Source of the DNA: an uncultured Clostridia bacterium
GTDB taxonomy: Bacteria; Bacillota; Clostridia; TANB77; CAG-508
Length of the DNA: 12,314 nt
Reading direction: 5' to 3'
Assembly (NCBI GenBank): GCA_948505485.1
Contig: CAOPQH010000040.1
Coordinates: 1 to 12,314, forward strand
A program made the position numbers and the translations under genes. Positions 1 to 6,299 of the stretch are shown here, piece after piece. Positions within the stretch are counted from its first letter, which is position 1; each line of letters starts with the position of its first letter. Under the pieces are notes generated by a model that had not been told where the DNA came from, did not search any database, and was given only the letters and a program-made list of their open reading frames with translations.

Positions 1-1
1 T

Positions 2-190
2 ATAGAGCAAGATGCAGATATTGTAATGTTTTTATATAGAGATGATTATTATAATAAAGAAAGTGAAAAAAAAGATATTGCAGAACTTATTATTGCTAAA
101 CATAGAGGTGGATCGCTTGGAACGATTGAATTGCTATGGTTAGGAAATTATACTAAATTTGTAAATTTAGAAAAAAGATATGACGATTAA
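2..190 (+). CDS. dnaB: Replicative DNA helicase DnaB, C-terminal fragment
   Basis: Reading from base 2 gives 62 residues, beginning IEQDADIVMFLYRDDYY and ending at the TAA at 188-190. This is the end of the RecA-like ATPase domain of the hexameric replicative helicase, which unwinds DNA at the fork. The run IEQDADIVMFLYRDDYYN is the familiar segment after the family's last strand motifs. AELIIAKHRGGSLGTIEL corresponds to the usual AELIIAKQRNGPTGTV stretch containing the arginine that reaches the neighbouring subunit's ATP site. The C-terminal YTKFVNLEK is also typical. The gene is cut by the window edge, not visibly broken. Position next to tilS and ftsH matches a common Firmicute arrangement. 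The identification is firm. The N-terminal part cannot be seen. Confidence 0.93.
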   Translation: MEQDADIVMFLYRDDYYNKESEKKDIAELIIAKHRGGSLGTIELLWLGNYTKFVNLEKRYDD

Positions 191-203
191 AAAGAAGGAA
201 AAT

Positions 204-1202
204 ATGAAAGAAAAAGTTTTAAAAACTATAAAAAAATATGAATTAATAAAATCTGGCGACAAAATAGTATTAGCTGTATCAGGAGGGCCAGATTCTATTT
301 TTATGCTTGATATTTTAAATAAAATAAGAAATGATTCAAATATAAATTTAGAGTTTGATATTATAGTTTGTCATGTAAATCATATGATTAGAGAAGAGGC
401 AAATCAAGAAGAAGAATTTGTTAAAAATTTTTGCAAAAAAATAAATATTCAATGCTATACAAAAAGAATAGATGTACAAAATTTTGCTCATAATAAAAAA
501 ATAGGAACAGAAGAAGCGGGGAGAATTATAAGATATAATTTTTTAAAAGAAATTATGGTAATAACAAATTCTAATAAAATTGCAATTGCTCATAATAGAA
601 ATGATAAAGTGGAAACAATTATTATGAATTTACTACGCGGAAGTGGAATATCAGGATTGAGAGGAATAGAAGCTAAAAGAGAGAAAATTTATATAAGACC
701 TATAATTGAAATCGATAGAGAAGAAATAGAAGAATATTGTGAAAAAAATAATTTAAATCCTTGTATAGATAAAAGTAATTTTGAAAATATTTATACAAGA
801 AATAAAATTAGAAATATAGTTATTCCATATATTAAAGAGAATTTTAATCCTAATATAATACAAACAATGACAAGATTATCAGAGGTGGTAGTAGAAGAAG
901 ATGAATTTTTGAATAATTTAGTAACAAAAGAATATAAAAATATACTAATCAAAAATAGCGATAATGAAGTAATAATAGATTTAAAGCAATTTAATCAAAA
1001 AGAATTAGTCATAAAGAAAAGATTAATTATATATATTGTAACGAAGCTTTTTGGTAGCAATAATGGACTTGAGAAAATTCATATAGATGATATAATAAAG
1101 CTTTGTGAAAATAATATAGGAAATAAGTTCTTAACACCTAATAAAAATTTAAAAGTTTTAGTTAAAGATAAAAAAATATTTTTTATAGTTCAAAAAACGT
1201 GA
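204..1202 (+). CDS. tilS: tRNA(Ile)-lysidine synthase TilS
   Basis: TilS uses ATP and lysine to convert C34 of the CAU-anticodon tRNA(Ile) to lysidine, so that the tRNA reads AUA and is charged with isoleucine. AUA codons are very common in this window, so the enzyme should be essential. From the ATG at 204 the protein has 332 residues. The PP-loop SGGPDS is at 26-31, HVNH at 57-60, AHNRNDKVET at 129-138, RGSGISGL at 145-152, and the DKSN...RNKIR block at 189-203. A short C-terminal domain ends near KFLTPNKNLKV. An upstream in-frame ATG at 180 would overlap dnaB by 11 bases. I prefer 204 because AAGGA (195-199) precedes it and because MKEKVLKTIKKYELI looks like the usual N-terminus. At 332 residues it is shorter than the roughly 430-470 of many TilS proteins, which suggests a reduced C-terminal region. 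Confidence 0.93.
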   Translation: MKEKVLKTIKKYELIKSGDKIVLAVSGGPDSIFMLDILNKIRNDSNINLEFDIIVCHVNHMIREEANQEEEFVKNFCKKINIQCYTKRIDVQNFAHNKKIGTEEAGRIIRYNFLKEIMVITNSNKIAIAHNRNDKVETIIMNLLRGSGISGLRGIEAKREKIYIRPIIEIDREEIEEYCEKNNLNPCIDKSNFENIYTRNKIRNIVIPYIKENFNPNIIQTMTRLSEVVVEEDEFLNNLVTKEYKNILIKNSDNEVIIDLKQFNQKELVIKKRLIIYIVTKLFGSNNGLEKIHIDDIIKLCENNIGNKFLTPNKNLKVLVKDKKIFFIVQKT

Positions 1203-1267
1203 TTAGGCTTTCCGTAAAGGGAAATGATAGTAAAATTTTTGTAATCAAAAAGACACATAAAAAAGTA

Positions 1268-1296
1268 TTGTAAAACAGAAATTTATATGCTATATT
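1268..1296 (+). promoter_or_regulatory. Candidate sigma-A promoter of ftsH
   Basis: TTGTAA (1268-1273), a 17-base spacer, then TATATT (1291-1296). A start near 1303 would give a leader of about 68 bases before the ftsH TTG. The leader contains AGTTAG (1317-1322) and its complement CTAACT (1347-1352), a weak 6-bp hairpin just ahead of the AGGAGG ribosome binding site. The tilS-ftsH gap has no convincing terminator, so read-through from tilS is also possible. Confidence 0.5.
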
Positions 1297-1370
1297 GCTT
1301 ATAAATTTTAAGACAGAGTTAGTTAACTGGATTTACTTTTAAAAGGCTAACTTAAAAAGGAGGAATTAAT

Positions 1371-3170
1371 TTGAAAAAGGGAATTAAAACTTTAGCTATG
1401 TGGTTAATAATAGGTGTCATATTTATTGTAGTATTATCATCAATTGTTGATAATTCAAATTCAAAAATGACATATTCTGAATTAATAACTAGCATAGAAG
1501 CAGGAGAAGTAGAAAATGTTGAAATAGCTTCAGATGGAACTACTGCTACAGTAAAGTTAAAGTCAGATAAAATTGCAAAAGAAGTAAATATTCCAGATTT
1601 AGAGAGTTTTATGACATATTCACAAGACTTTCTAAAAGCAGGTGCATTTACATTAAATGAGAAAGCTCAATCAATATTTATAACAATGTTAAGCTTACTT
1701 ACACCATTTGGATTATTAATAATATTCTTTATATTTTGGTTTTTTATGATGAGTGGTAGTAACCAAGGCGGAAATAAGACAATGTCTTTTGGAAAAAGTA
1801 AGGCAAGAATGATGACACCAGCAGAAAAGAATAAAATAACATTTGAAGATGTTGCTGGAGTAGATGAAGAAAAAGAAGAATTAGAAGAGATTGTGCAATT
1901 TTTAAAAAATCCTAAAAAATTTACAGATATGGGAGCGAGAATACCAAAAGGAGTTCTACTTGTTGGTCAACCAGGTACAGGAAAAACATTATTAGCAAAA
2001 GCTGTTGCTGGAGAAGCAGGAGTTCCATTCTTTATTATAAGTGGATCAGATTTTGTTGAAATGTTTGTAGGTGTTGGTGCTTCAAGAGTAAGAGATTTAT
2101 TTGAGCAAGCTAAAAAAAATTCCCCTTGTATTATATTTATAGATGAAATTGATGCAGTTGGCCGTCAAAGAGGAGCTGGACTTGGTGGTGGACATGATGA
2201 AAGAGAGCAAACATTAAATCAATTATTAGTTGAAATGGATGGATTTTCAGATAATGAAGGAGTTATAGTATTAGCTGCTACAAATAGACCTGATGTACTA
2301 GATAAAGCATTATTAAGACCAGGAAGATTTGATAGACAAATAGTTGTTGGAGCTCCAGATGTTAAAGCAAGAGAGCAAATATTAGAAGTTCATTCAAGAA
2401 AGAAAAGATTAGCAGAAGATGTTGATTTAAAAGTAATTGCTAAAAATACTTCTGGATTTGCAGGAGCTGATTTAGAAAATGTATTAAATGAGGCAGCATT
2501 GCTTGCAGCAAGAAGAGATTTAAACGAAATTGGAATGAAAGAAATAGAAGATGCCATGGTTAAAGTAACTATGGGACCAGAAAAGAAAACAAGAGTAAGA
2601 AGTGAAAAAGAAAATAAGTTAGTAGCATACCATGAAGCAGGTCATGCAGTTGTTAGTAGATTTTTAGAAACACAAGATCCAGTTCACCAGATTTCAATAG
2701 TTCCAAGAGGAATGGCTGGAGGTTATACAATGTATAGACCTACAGAAGACAAATCATTTATGTCTAAAACAGAAATGGAAGAAAATATAATATCTTTACT
2801 TGGAGGAAGAGTTGCAGAAGCAATCATTTTAAATGATATTTCAACAGGTGCAAGTAATGATATAGAAAGAGCATCTAAAATTGCTAGAGATATGGTAACT
2901 AAATATGGTATGAGCGAAAGAATAGGTTCTATAATGTTTGGGTCTGGTCAAGAAGAAGTATTTTTAGGAAGAGATTTTGCTCAATCTAGAAATTACTCTG
3001 AAGAAACAGCTGGAATAATAGATGAAGAAGTTAAAATTATAATTGATAAAGCATATATAAGAGCTAAAGAATTATTAACTGAACATGTTGATAAACTTCA
3101 TGCTGTTGCAGGAATTTTATTAGAAAAAGAAAAAATAGAAGGCGATGAATTCGAAAAGATTTTTGAATAA
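1371..3170 (+). CDS. ftsH: ATP-dependent zinc metalloprotease FtsH
   Basis: FtsH is a membrane-anchored AAA+ hexamer that extracts and degrades membrane and short-lived cytosolic proteins. The 599 residues show, in order: a membrane segment at about 8-26; an extracytoplasmic FtsH domain to about 100; a second membrane segment at about 104-127; Walker A GQPGTGKT at 199-206; the pore-loop segment MFVGVGA at 231-237; Walker B IIFIDE at 254-259; the second region of homology around ATNRPDVLDKALLRPGRFD (303-321); the zinc motif HEAGH at 421-425; and the third ligand Asp497 in STGASNDIERA. All key residues are present and the length is normal. Walker A has Gln where Pro is commoner. The start is TTG, chosen because AGGAGG (1358-1363) lies 7 bases upstream and the protein begins MKKGIKTLAMW as expected. 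hpt, which often precedes ftsH, is missing here. Confidence 0.98.
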   Translation: MKKGIKTLAMWLIIGVIFIVVLSSIVDNSNSKMTYSELITSIEAGEVENVEIASDGTTATVKLKSDKIAKEVNIPDLESFMTYSQDFLKAGAFTLNEKAQSIFITMLSLLTPFGLLIIFFIFWFFMMSGSNQGGNKTMSFGKSKARMMTPAEKNKITFEDVAGVDEEKEELEEIVQFLKNPKKFTDMGARIPKGVLLVGQPGTGKTLLAKAVAGEAGVPFFIISGSDFVEMFVGVGASRVRDLFEQAKKNSPCIIFIDEIDAVGRQRGAGLGGGHDEREQTLNQLLVEMDGFSDNEGVIVLAATNRPDVLDKALLRPGRFDRQIVVGAPDVKAREQILEVHSRKKRLAEDVDLKVIAKNTSGFAGADLENVLNEAALLAARRDLNEIGMKEIEDAMVKVTMGPEKKTRVRSEKENKLVAYHEAGHAVVSRFLETQDPVHQISIVPRGMAGGYTMYRPTEDKSFMSKTEMEENIISLLGGRVAEAIILNDISTGASNDIERASKIARDMVTKYGMSERIGSIMFGSGQEEVFLGRDFAQSRNYSEETAGIIDEEVKIIIDKAYIRAKELLTEHVDKLHAVAGILLEKEKIEGDEFEKIFE

Positions 3171-3204
3171 TAAATCAATTTCTAGTAAGATATAAGAGGT
3201 TAAT

Positions 3205-3750
3205 ATGAAGAATTATTATGAAATATTAGAAGTAAGTCCTAATGCATCAATAGAAGTAATAGAAAATTCATATAATATACTAGATAAAAAATTTGGATCT
3301 GAGTCAATTAAAGGTACAATTGATGAAGAAGAAAGAAGAAGAAGAGTACGAGAGATAAATGAGGCATATGCAGTATTATCTAATGAATTTCTAAAAGAAC
3401 AATATGATAAAGAATTACAAAAATTAAATGAAGATAATAAACTAGATAATAAAAGTGATATTGAATACATTAGAGAAAATGACGAAAAAGATATAAATAA
3501 AAAGGAAATAAAACAACAAGAAAAAACAAAAGATGAAAATGTAAATAAAGTAGGCTCATTATATAGTATAATTAAGATTTGTAAAGATATATTTTCACAT
3601 ATACCTAATTTTAAAAAAGTAAAAGAAATGACTAGGAATGATTATATATCAATAGGATTAACAATAGTAATAATGATAGTTTTCTTAATTATATTGTGGT
3701 TTATACCATTTACAAAACCTTTTATAAATTCAATAATTGGAGTGTTTTAA
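3205..3750 (+). CDS. Membrane-anchored J-domain-like protein lacking HPD
   Basis: This 181-residue protein opens with a J-domain-like fold. MKNYYEILEVSPNAS (1-15) matches helix I of DnaJ, and a charged helix (41-50) leads into INEAYAVLSNEFLKEQYDKEL (51-71), which matches helices III-IV. The HPD tripeptide that triggers Hsp70 ATPase should follow helix II, but that position reads LDKKFGSESIKG (26-37). The canonical DnaK-stimulating motif is therefore absent. Residues 72-115 are a charged, Lys/Glu/Asn-rich linker. A hydrophobic segment at about 148-168 would anchor the protein with only about a dozen residues beyond it. It starts 34 bases after ftsH with AGAGG at 3195-3199 and no terminator between, so co-transcription with ftsH is likely. 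An adaptor or partner role at the membrane near FtsH is inference only. The fold call is firm, the function unknown. Confidence 0.75.
   Translation: MKNYYEILEVSPNASIEVIENSYNILDKKFGSESIKGTIDEEERRRRVREINEAYAVLSNEFLKEQYDKELQKLNEDNKLDNKSDIEYIRENDEKDINKKEIKQQEKTKDENVNKVGSLYSIIKICKDIFSHIPNFKKVKEMTRNDYISIGLTIVIMIVFLIILWFIPFTKPFINSIIGVF
3709..3737 (+). promoter_or_regulatory. Candidate promoter for the 3744 structured RNA
   Basis: TTTACA (3709-3714), a 17-base spacer, then AATAAT (3732-3737). Each hexamer is one base off consensus. It lies inside the 3' end of the J-like gene. The predicted transcription start, about 7 bases after the -10 box, falls at 3744, exactly where the long closing stem of the following RNA begins. 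That coincidence is the main support, since AT-rich DNA gives chance promoter matches. Confidence 0.45.
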
Positions 3751-3928
3751 AAAAGTTACAATTGCATTTTAGTATTTTAAGGTCCGCGCAGGGAGATTAA
3801 TTATTTTTATCAAAAACCGGTAGGAAGACCCCAGCTATGTTGGCGCAGGTGATTGAGAAAAATAATTAATTTACCGTTGCAGGACATCAGAATAACTATA
3901 ATAATGCAATTGTAACTTTTTTTAAAAC
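3744..3928 (+). ncRNA. Candidate structured ncRNA, rod-shaped, family unassigned
   Basis: The two ends are near-perfect inverted repeats: 3744-3768 and 3903-3928 pair over about 25 bp with one extra base in the A/T run. Further in, TAGTATT (3770-3776) pairs with AATAACTA (3891-3898) with one bulge, GTCC (3782-3785) with GGAC (3882-3885), and ATTAATTATTTTT (3796-3808) with AAAAATAATTAAT (3858-3870) perfectly. ATCA...ACC (3809-3818) pairs with GGTGAT (3849-3854), and CCAGC with GTTGG around the loop at 3836-3838. GC-rich patches at 3781-3795, 3817-3850 and 3873-3885 stand out in a genome this AT-rich, which is typical of functional RNA. T7 at 3917-3923 after the closing stem can act as a terminator. 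About 180 nt of rod with a central GC-rich irregular region recalls 6S RNA, but I do not recognise conserved 6S sequence. A small non-coding mobile repeat is the main alternative. Confidence 0.6.
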
Positions 3929-3943
3929 TATAACCTTATATTA

Positions 3944-3972
3944 TTGACGTAATTATTTTTTTATAATAAAAT
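3944..3972 (+). promoter_or_regulatory. Candidate sigma-A promoter of nrdG
   Basis: TTGACG (3944-3949), a 17-base spacer, then TAAAAT (3967-3972). A TATAAT at 3962-3967 sits only 12 bases from the -35 box and is less likely to be the -10. The site lies downstream of the structured RNA's U-tract and 52 bases before the nrdG GTG, so nrdG probably has its own transcript. Confidence 0.5.
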
Positions 3973-4023
3973 TTCATTTAGTATTAAGTAGCAAATAATT
4001 TTTTTGCAAAGAGGTGATTTTAA

Positions 4024-4548
4024 GTGAATTATGCAGATATAAAAATTGCAGACGTAGCAAATGGCGAAGGGGTTAGAGTTTCTATATTTGTTAGCGGATG
4101 CACACATCATTGTAAAGGTTGTTTTAACCAAGAGGCATGGGACTTTAATTATGGAAAAACATTTGATGAACAATGTGTAAATAGAATTTTGAAAGAATTA
4201 GATAATTCATATATAAAAGGTTTGTCCATATTAGGAGGAGAGCCTTTAGAACCTAAAAATCAGAAAGGATTATTGCCATTACTTAGAAAAGTTAAGGAAA
4301 AATATCCAGAAAAGGATATTTGGTGTTATACGGGTTTTAAATTTGATGAAGATGTTATGGGTAAAATGTATAAAGATATAGATGAAACAAAAGAATTGCT
4401 TTCTTATATAGATGTTATAGTAGATGGAAAGTTTGAGGAAGATAAAAAAGATTTAAAACTTCGTTTTAGGGGTTCAAGTAATCAAAGAATATTAGATGTT
4501 CAGAAAACGTTAAAAACACATCAACTAATTAATTATGACTTAAAATAA
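4024..4548 (+). CDS. nrdG: Anaerobic ribonucleotide reductase activating protein NrdG
   Basis: NrdG is the radical SAM activase that installs the glycyl radical on anaerobic class III ribonucleotide reductase NrdD, allowing dNTP synthesis without oxygen. The 174-residue protein has the cluster motif CTHHCKGC with Cys26, Cys30 and Cys33 (CX3CX2C). It also has the AdoMet-binding GGEP at 71-74, YIDVIVDGKFEED at 128-140, and the family's C-terminal FRGSSNQRILDV at 148-159. The length is normal and no key residue is missing. The start is GTG, supported by GAGGTGAT (4011-4018) just upstream and by MNYADIKIADVANGEG, the expected N-terminus. The usual partner nrdD is not adjacent on either side, so it must lie elsewhere in the genome if the system works. 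The enzyme implies anaerobic growth. Confidence 0.95.
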   Translation: MNYADIKIADVANGEGVRVSIFVSGCTHHCKGCFNQEAWDFNYGKTFDEQCVNRILKELDNSYIKGLSILGGEPLEPKNQKGLLPLLRKVKEKYPEKDIWCYTGFKFDEDVMGKMYKDIDETKELLSYIDVIVDGKFEEDKKDLKLRFRGSSNQRILDVQKTLKTHQLINYDLK

Positions 4549-4615
4549 CTATTATTAAATTATTAAAGATTTTATAACCTCTTGAAAGCTATAATTAAAT
4601 ATTGCTTTTAGGGTA

Positions 4616-4645
4616 TTGACAATCTAGGACAAATTAATGTATAAT
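4616..4645 (+). promoter_or_regulatory. Strong sigma-A promoter of rpsU
   Basis: A perfect TTGACA (4616-4621), an 18-base spacer and a perfect TATAAT (4640-4645). It is the best consensus promoter in the window. Transcription should start near 4652, which leaves a leader of about 90 bases ahead of rpsU. Confidence 0.85.
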
Positions 4646-4652
4646 ATAACTC

Positions 4653-4710
4653 GTATATAGGGTAAGGGGAAATTTATACATAATAACCTTAGAAACAAAA
4701 TCCCACATAC
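4653..4710 (+). promoter_or_regulatory. Foldable 5' leader of rpsU
   Basis: GTATATAGGG (4653-4662) can pair with CCCACATAC (4702-4710) with one mismatch and one bulge. Directly inside it, TAAGG (4663-4667) pairs with CCTTA (4687-4691). The hairpin would sit at the very 5' end of the transcript and leave the ribosome binding site (4727-4736) free. Many ribosomal protein genes have autoregulatory leaders. Whether S21 binds this one cannot be told from the sequence. Confidence 0.4.
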
Positions 4711-4741
4711 AGTGTTTTAAGCGCCGGAAGGAGGGGAAATA

Positions 4742-4912
4742 ATGTCAGAGATAAAAGTTAATAATGGAAATATAGAAGATGCTTTAAAAAGATTTAAGAG
4801 ACAATGTGCAAGAAATGGAGTATTACAAGAAGTTCGTAAAAGAGAGCATTATGAAAAGCCTAGTGTAAAGAGAAAGAAAAAGTCAGAGGCTGCAAGAAAA
4901 AGAAAATTTTAG
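4742..4912 (+). CDS. rpsU: Small ribosomal subunit protein bS21
   Basis: The ATG at 4742 opens a 56-residue basic protein beginning MSEIKVNNGNIEDALKRFKR and ending with a Lys/Arg-rich tail, stop TAG at 4910-4912. The length, the conserved ALKRFKRQCARNGVL core and the basic C-terminus (KKKSEAARKRKF) identify bS21. This protein sits near the 3' end of 16S rRNA and assists initiation on the 30S platform. A strong AGGAGG (4729-4734) lies 7 bases upstream. The gene has its own near-consensus promoter and its own terminator, so it is a single-gene transcript. In many Firmicutes rpsU sits with yqeY or near dnaK/dnaJ genes, but here it stands between nrdG and yfmF. Confidence 0.95.
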   Translation: MSEIKVNNGNIEDALKRFKRQCARNGVLQEVRKREHYEKPSVKRKKKSEAARKRKF

Positions 4913-4920
4913 TAATATTG

Positions 4921-4965
4921 GTTGGTGTTAAAGATTATATATGCTTTAATACCAACTTTTTGTTT
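4921..4965 (+). terminator. Intrinsic terminator after rpsU
   Basis: The 13-bp stem GTTGGTGTTAAAG (4921-4933) pairs with CTTTAATACCAAC (4944-4956) with one G-U pair. It has a 10-base loop and is followed by TTTTTGTTT. It starts 8 bases after the rpsU stop. Confidence 0.92.
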
Positions 4966-4989
4966 AAATTTATAAAATATATTCATAAT
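4960..4989 (+). promoter_or_regulatory. Weak candidate promoter of the yfmF-yfmH unit
   Basis: TTGTTT (4960-4965), an 18-base spacer, then CATAAT (4984-4989). A perfect TATAAT at 4989-4994 lacks a -35 match at proper spacing. A promoter somewhere here is expected because the preceding terminator is strong. The exact hexamers are uncertain. Confidence 0.3.
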
Positions 4990-5011
4990 ATAATAAGAAG
5001 GGAGATTTAGT

Positions 5012-6280
5012 ATGGAACATAGTGTTGAGGAAATAAAAAAAGGAATTAAAGTTCATTTAATAGAGGATAGTAAGTTTAAAACAAATTTGATTTCTGTTTT
5101 TTTAACTACTCCTTTATCTAGAGAGTATGTTACTTATGATGCAGTGTTGTCTTCTGTTTTAAGAAGAGGTAGTAAGAATATGCCTACACAAGAGGCTATA
5201 AGTAAGGAATTAGAAGAAATGTATGGAGCAGAGTTTGATTGTGGTTTAGATAAAACAGGTGATAATCATGTATTAAAGTTTTATTTAGAATCTATAAATG
5301 ATAAATTTATTCCACAAAATGATATTAATATGTTGAAAACTAGTATAGAAAAATTAATTGAAATTATTTTTAATCCATATATTAAAGAAGACAATTTCAA
5401 AAAAGAATATGTTGAACAAGAAAAGAACAAGATAAAACAAATAATAGAGGCTAAAATAGATAATAAAGCTAAATATGCATTAGATAGATGTATAGAAGAA
5501 ATGTATCAAGATAAACCATATGGATTATATAAATATGGATATGTAGAAGATCTAGAAAAAATTGATAACAAAAATTTGTATAAATATTATAAAGACCTTA
5601 TATCTAAGTGTAAAATAGATATATTTATTTCTGGTGAAATAAATGAAGATACTATCGATATTATAAAAGAAAATACTAATATTAAACTATTAGAAGATAG
5701 AAATCCTATATATAATAGTAGTGATAATGACGATTTGGAAACCACAGAAGAAAAACAAATAACAGAATCAATGGAAGTGACACAAGGCAAGATAACTATA
5801 GGAATGCATATAGCAGACATTTCTGAAGAAGAAAAATATAGTGCTTTGGTGTATAATAGCATTTTAGGTGGCACAGCCAATTCTAAATTGTTCCAAAATG
5901 TAAGGGAAAAAGCAAGCTTGGCATACTCAGCAAGTTCAAATTATATGAGATATAAAAATAATATTTTTATTAATTGTGGAATTGAAATTAAAAATTATGA
6001 AAAGGCTTTAGAGATAATAAGAAAACAGTTAGAAGATATTAAAAATGGAGATTTTACAGACGAAGATATTAAAAATGCCAAAAAGGGAATTGTATCTGCA
6101 ATTAATGGTATAAAAGATGAGCAAGATACAAAGATTATGTATTTTTTAGGACAAGAGTTAACTAATATGAATGTTGATTTAGAGCAATATATAAGTAAAG
6201 TTCAAGCTGTTAATAAAGATGATATTTTAAATATTGCTAATAAAATTAAAATAAATACTATTTACTTTTTGAAAGATTAA
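5012..6280 (+). CDS. yfmF: M16-like protein YfmF (EF-P modification-associated), non-catalytic partner
   Basis: This 422-residue protein has the two-lobed fold of peptidase family M16. It belongs with YfmF (YmfF in Bacillus), annotated in Firmicutes as associated with EF-P 5-aminopentanol modification. The site where active M16 enzymes carry the zinc motif HXXEH reads VLSSVLRRGSKNMPT (about 45-59), so zinc chemistry is not expected. The second lobe keeps the conserved GGTANSKLFQNVREK (286-300) and SLAY, including Arg298 and Tyr305. By M16 precedent, a non-catalytic subunit contributes this Arg-Tyr lobe to its catalytic partner. That partner would be the next gene, 19 bases downstream. AAGGGAG (4998-5004) lies 7 bases before the ATG. 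Family membership is clear. The link to EF-P is by family annotation only, as no EF-P gene is in the window. Confidence 0.88.
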   Translation: MEHSVEEIKKGIKVHLIEDSKFKTNLISVFLTTPLSREYVTYDAVLSSVLRRGSKNMPTQEAISKELEEMYGAEFDCGLDKTGDNHVLKFYLESINDKFIPQNDINMLKTSIEKLIEIIFNPYIKEDNFKKEYVEQEKNKIKQIIEAKIDNKAKYALDRCIEEMYQDKPYGLYKYGYVEDLEKIDNKNLYKYYKDLISKCKIDIFISGEINEDTIDIIKENTNIKLLEDRNPIYNSSDNDDLETTEEKQITESMEVTQGKITIGMHIADISEEEKYSALVYNSILGGTANSKLFQNVREKASLAYSASSNYMRYKNNIFINCGIEIKNYEKALEIIRKQLEDIKNGDFTDEDIKNAKKGIVSAINGIKDEQDTKIMYFLGQELTNMNVDLEQYISKVQAVNKDDILNIANKIKINTIYFLKD

Positions 6281-6299
6281 TTTATAAGAAAGGAGATTA

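Noticed and set aside
180..203. TilS start at ATG 180
   Set aside because: It would overlap dnaB by 11 bases without a ribosome binding site. ATG 204 has AAGGA upstream and a family-like N-terminus. It is not fully excluded.
1203..1250. Terminator after tilS (TTTCC/GGAAA near 1209-1224)
   Set aside because: The stem is only about 5 bp and the T-run comes some 15 bases later. It is too weak to call.
3216..3470. Minus-strand reading frame opposite the J-like gene
   Set aside because: Ser/Leu-rich shadow of a clear + strand gene, with no ribosome binding site or family pattern.
3781..3800. T-box leader, suggested by GGTCCGCG
   Set aside because: No AGGGTGG-ACCGCG antiterminator motif and no aminoacyl-tRNA synthetase or amino acid gene downstream.
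3781..3850. c-di-GMP-I (GEMM) riboswitch, suggested by GCGCAGGG and CCGGTAGG
   Set aside because: The conserved GEMM core segments and their order are not present. The similarity is limited to short GC-rich strings.
3961..4173. Minus-strand frame across the nrdG start
   Set aside because: Overlaps the nrdG promoter, ribosome binding site and Fe-S motif. It has no ribosome binding site and no recognisable protein.
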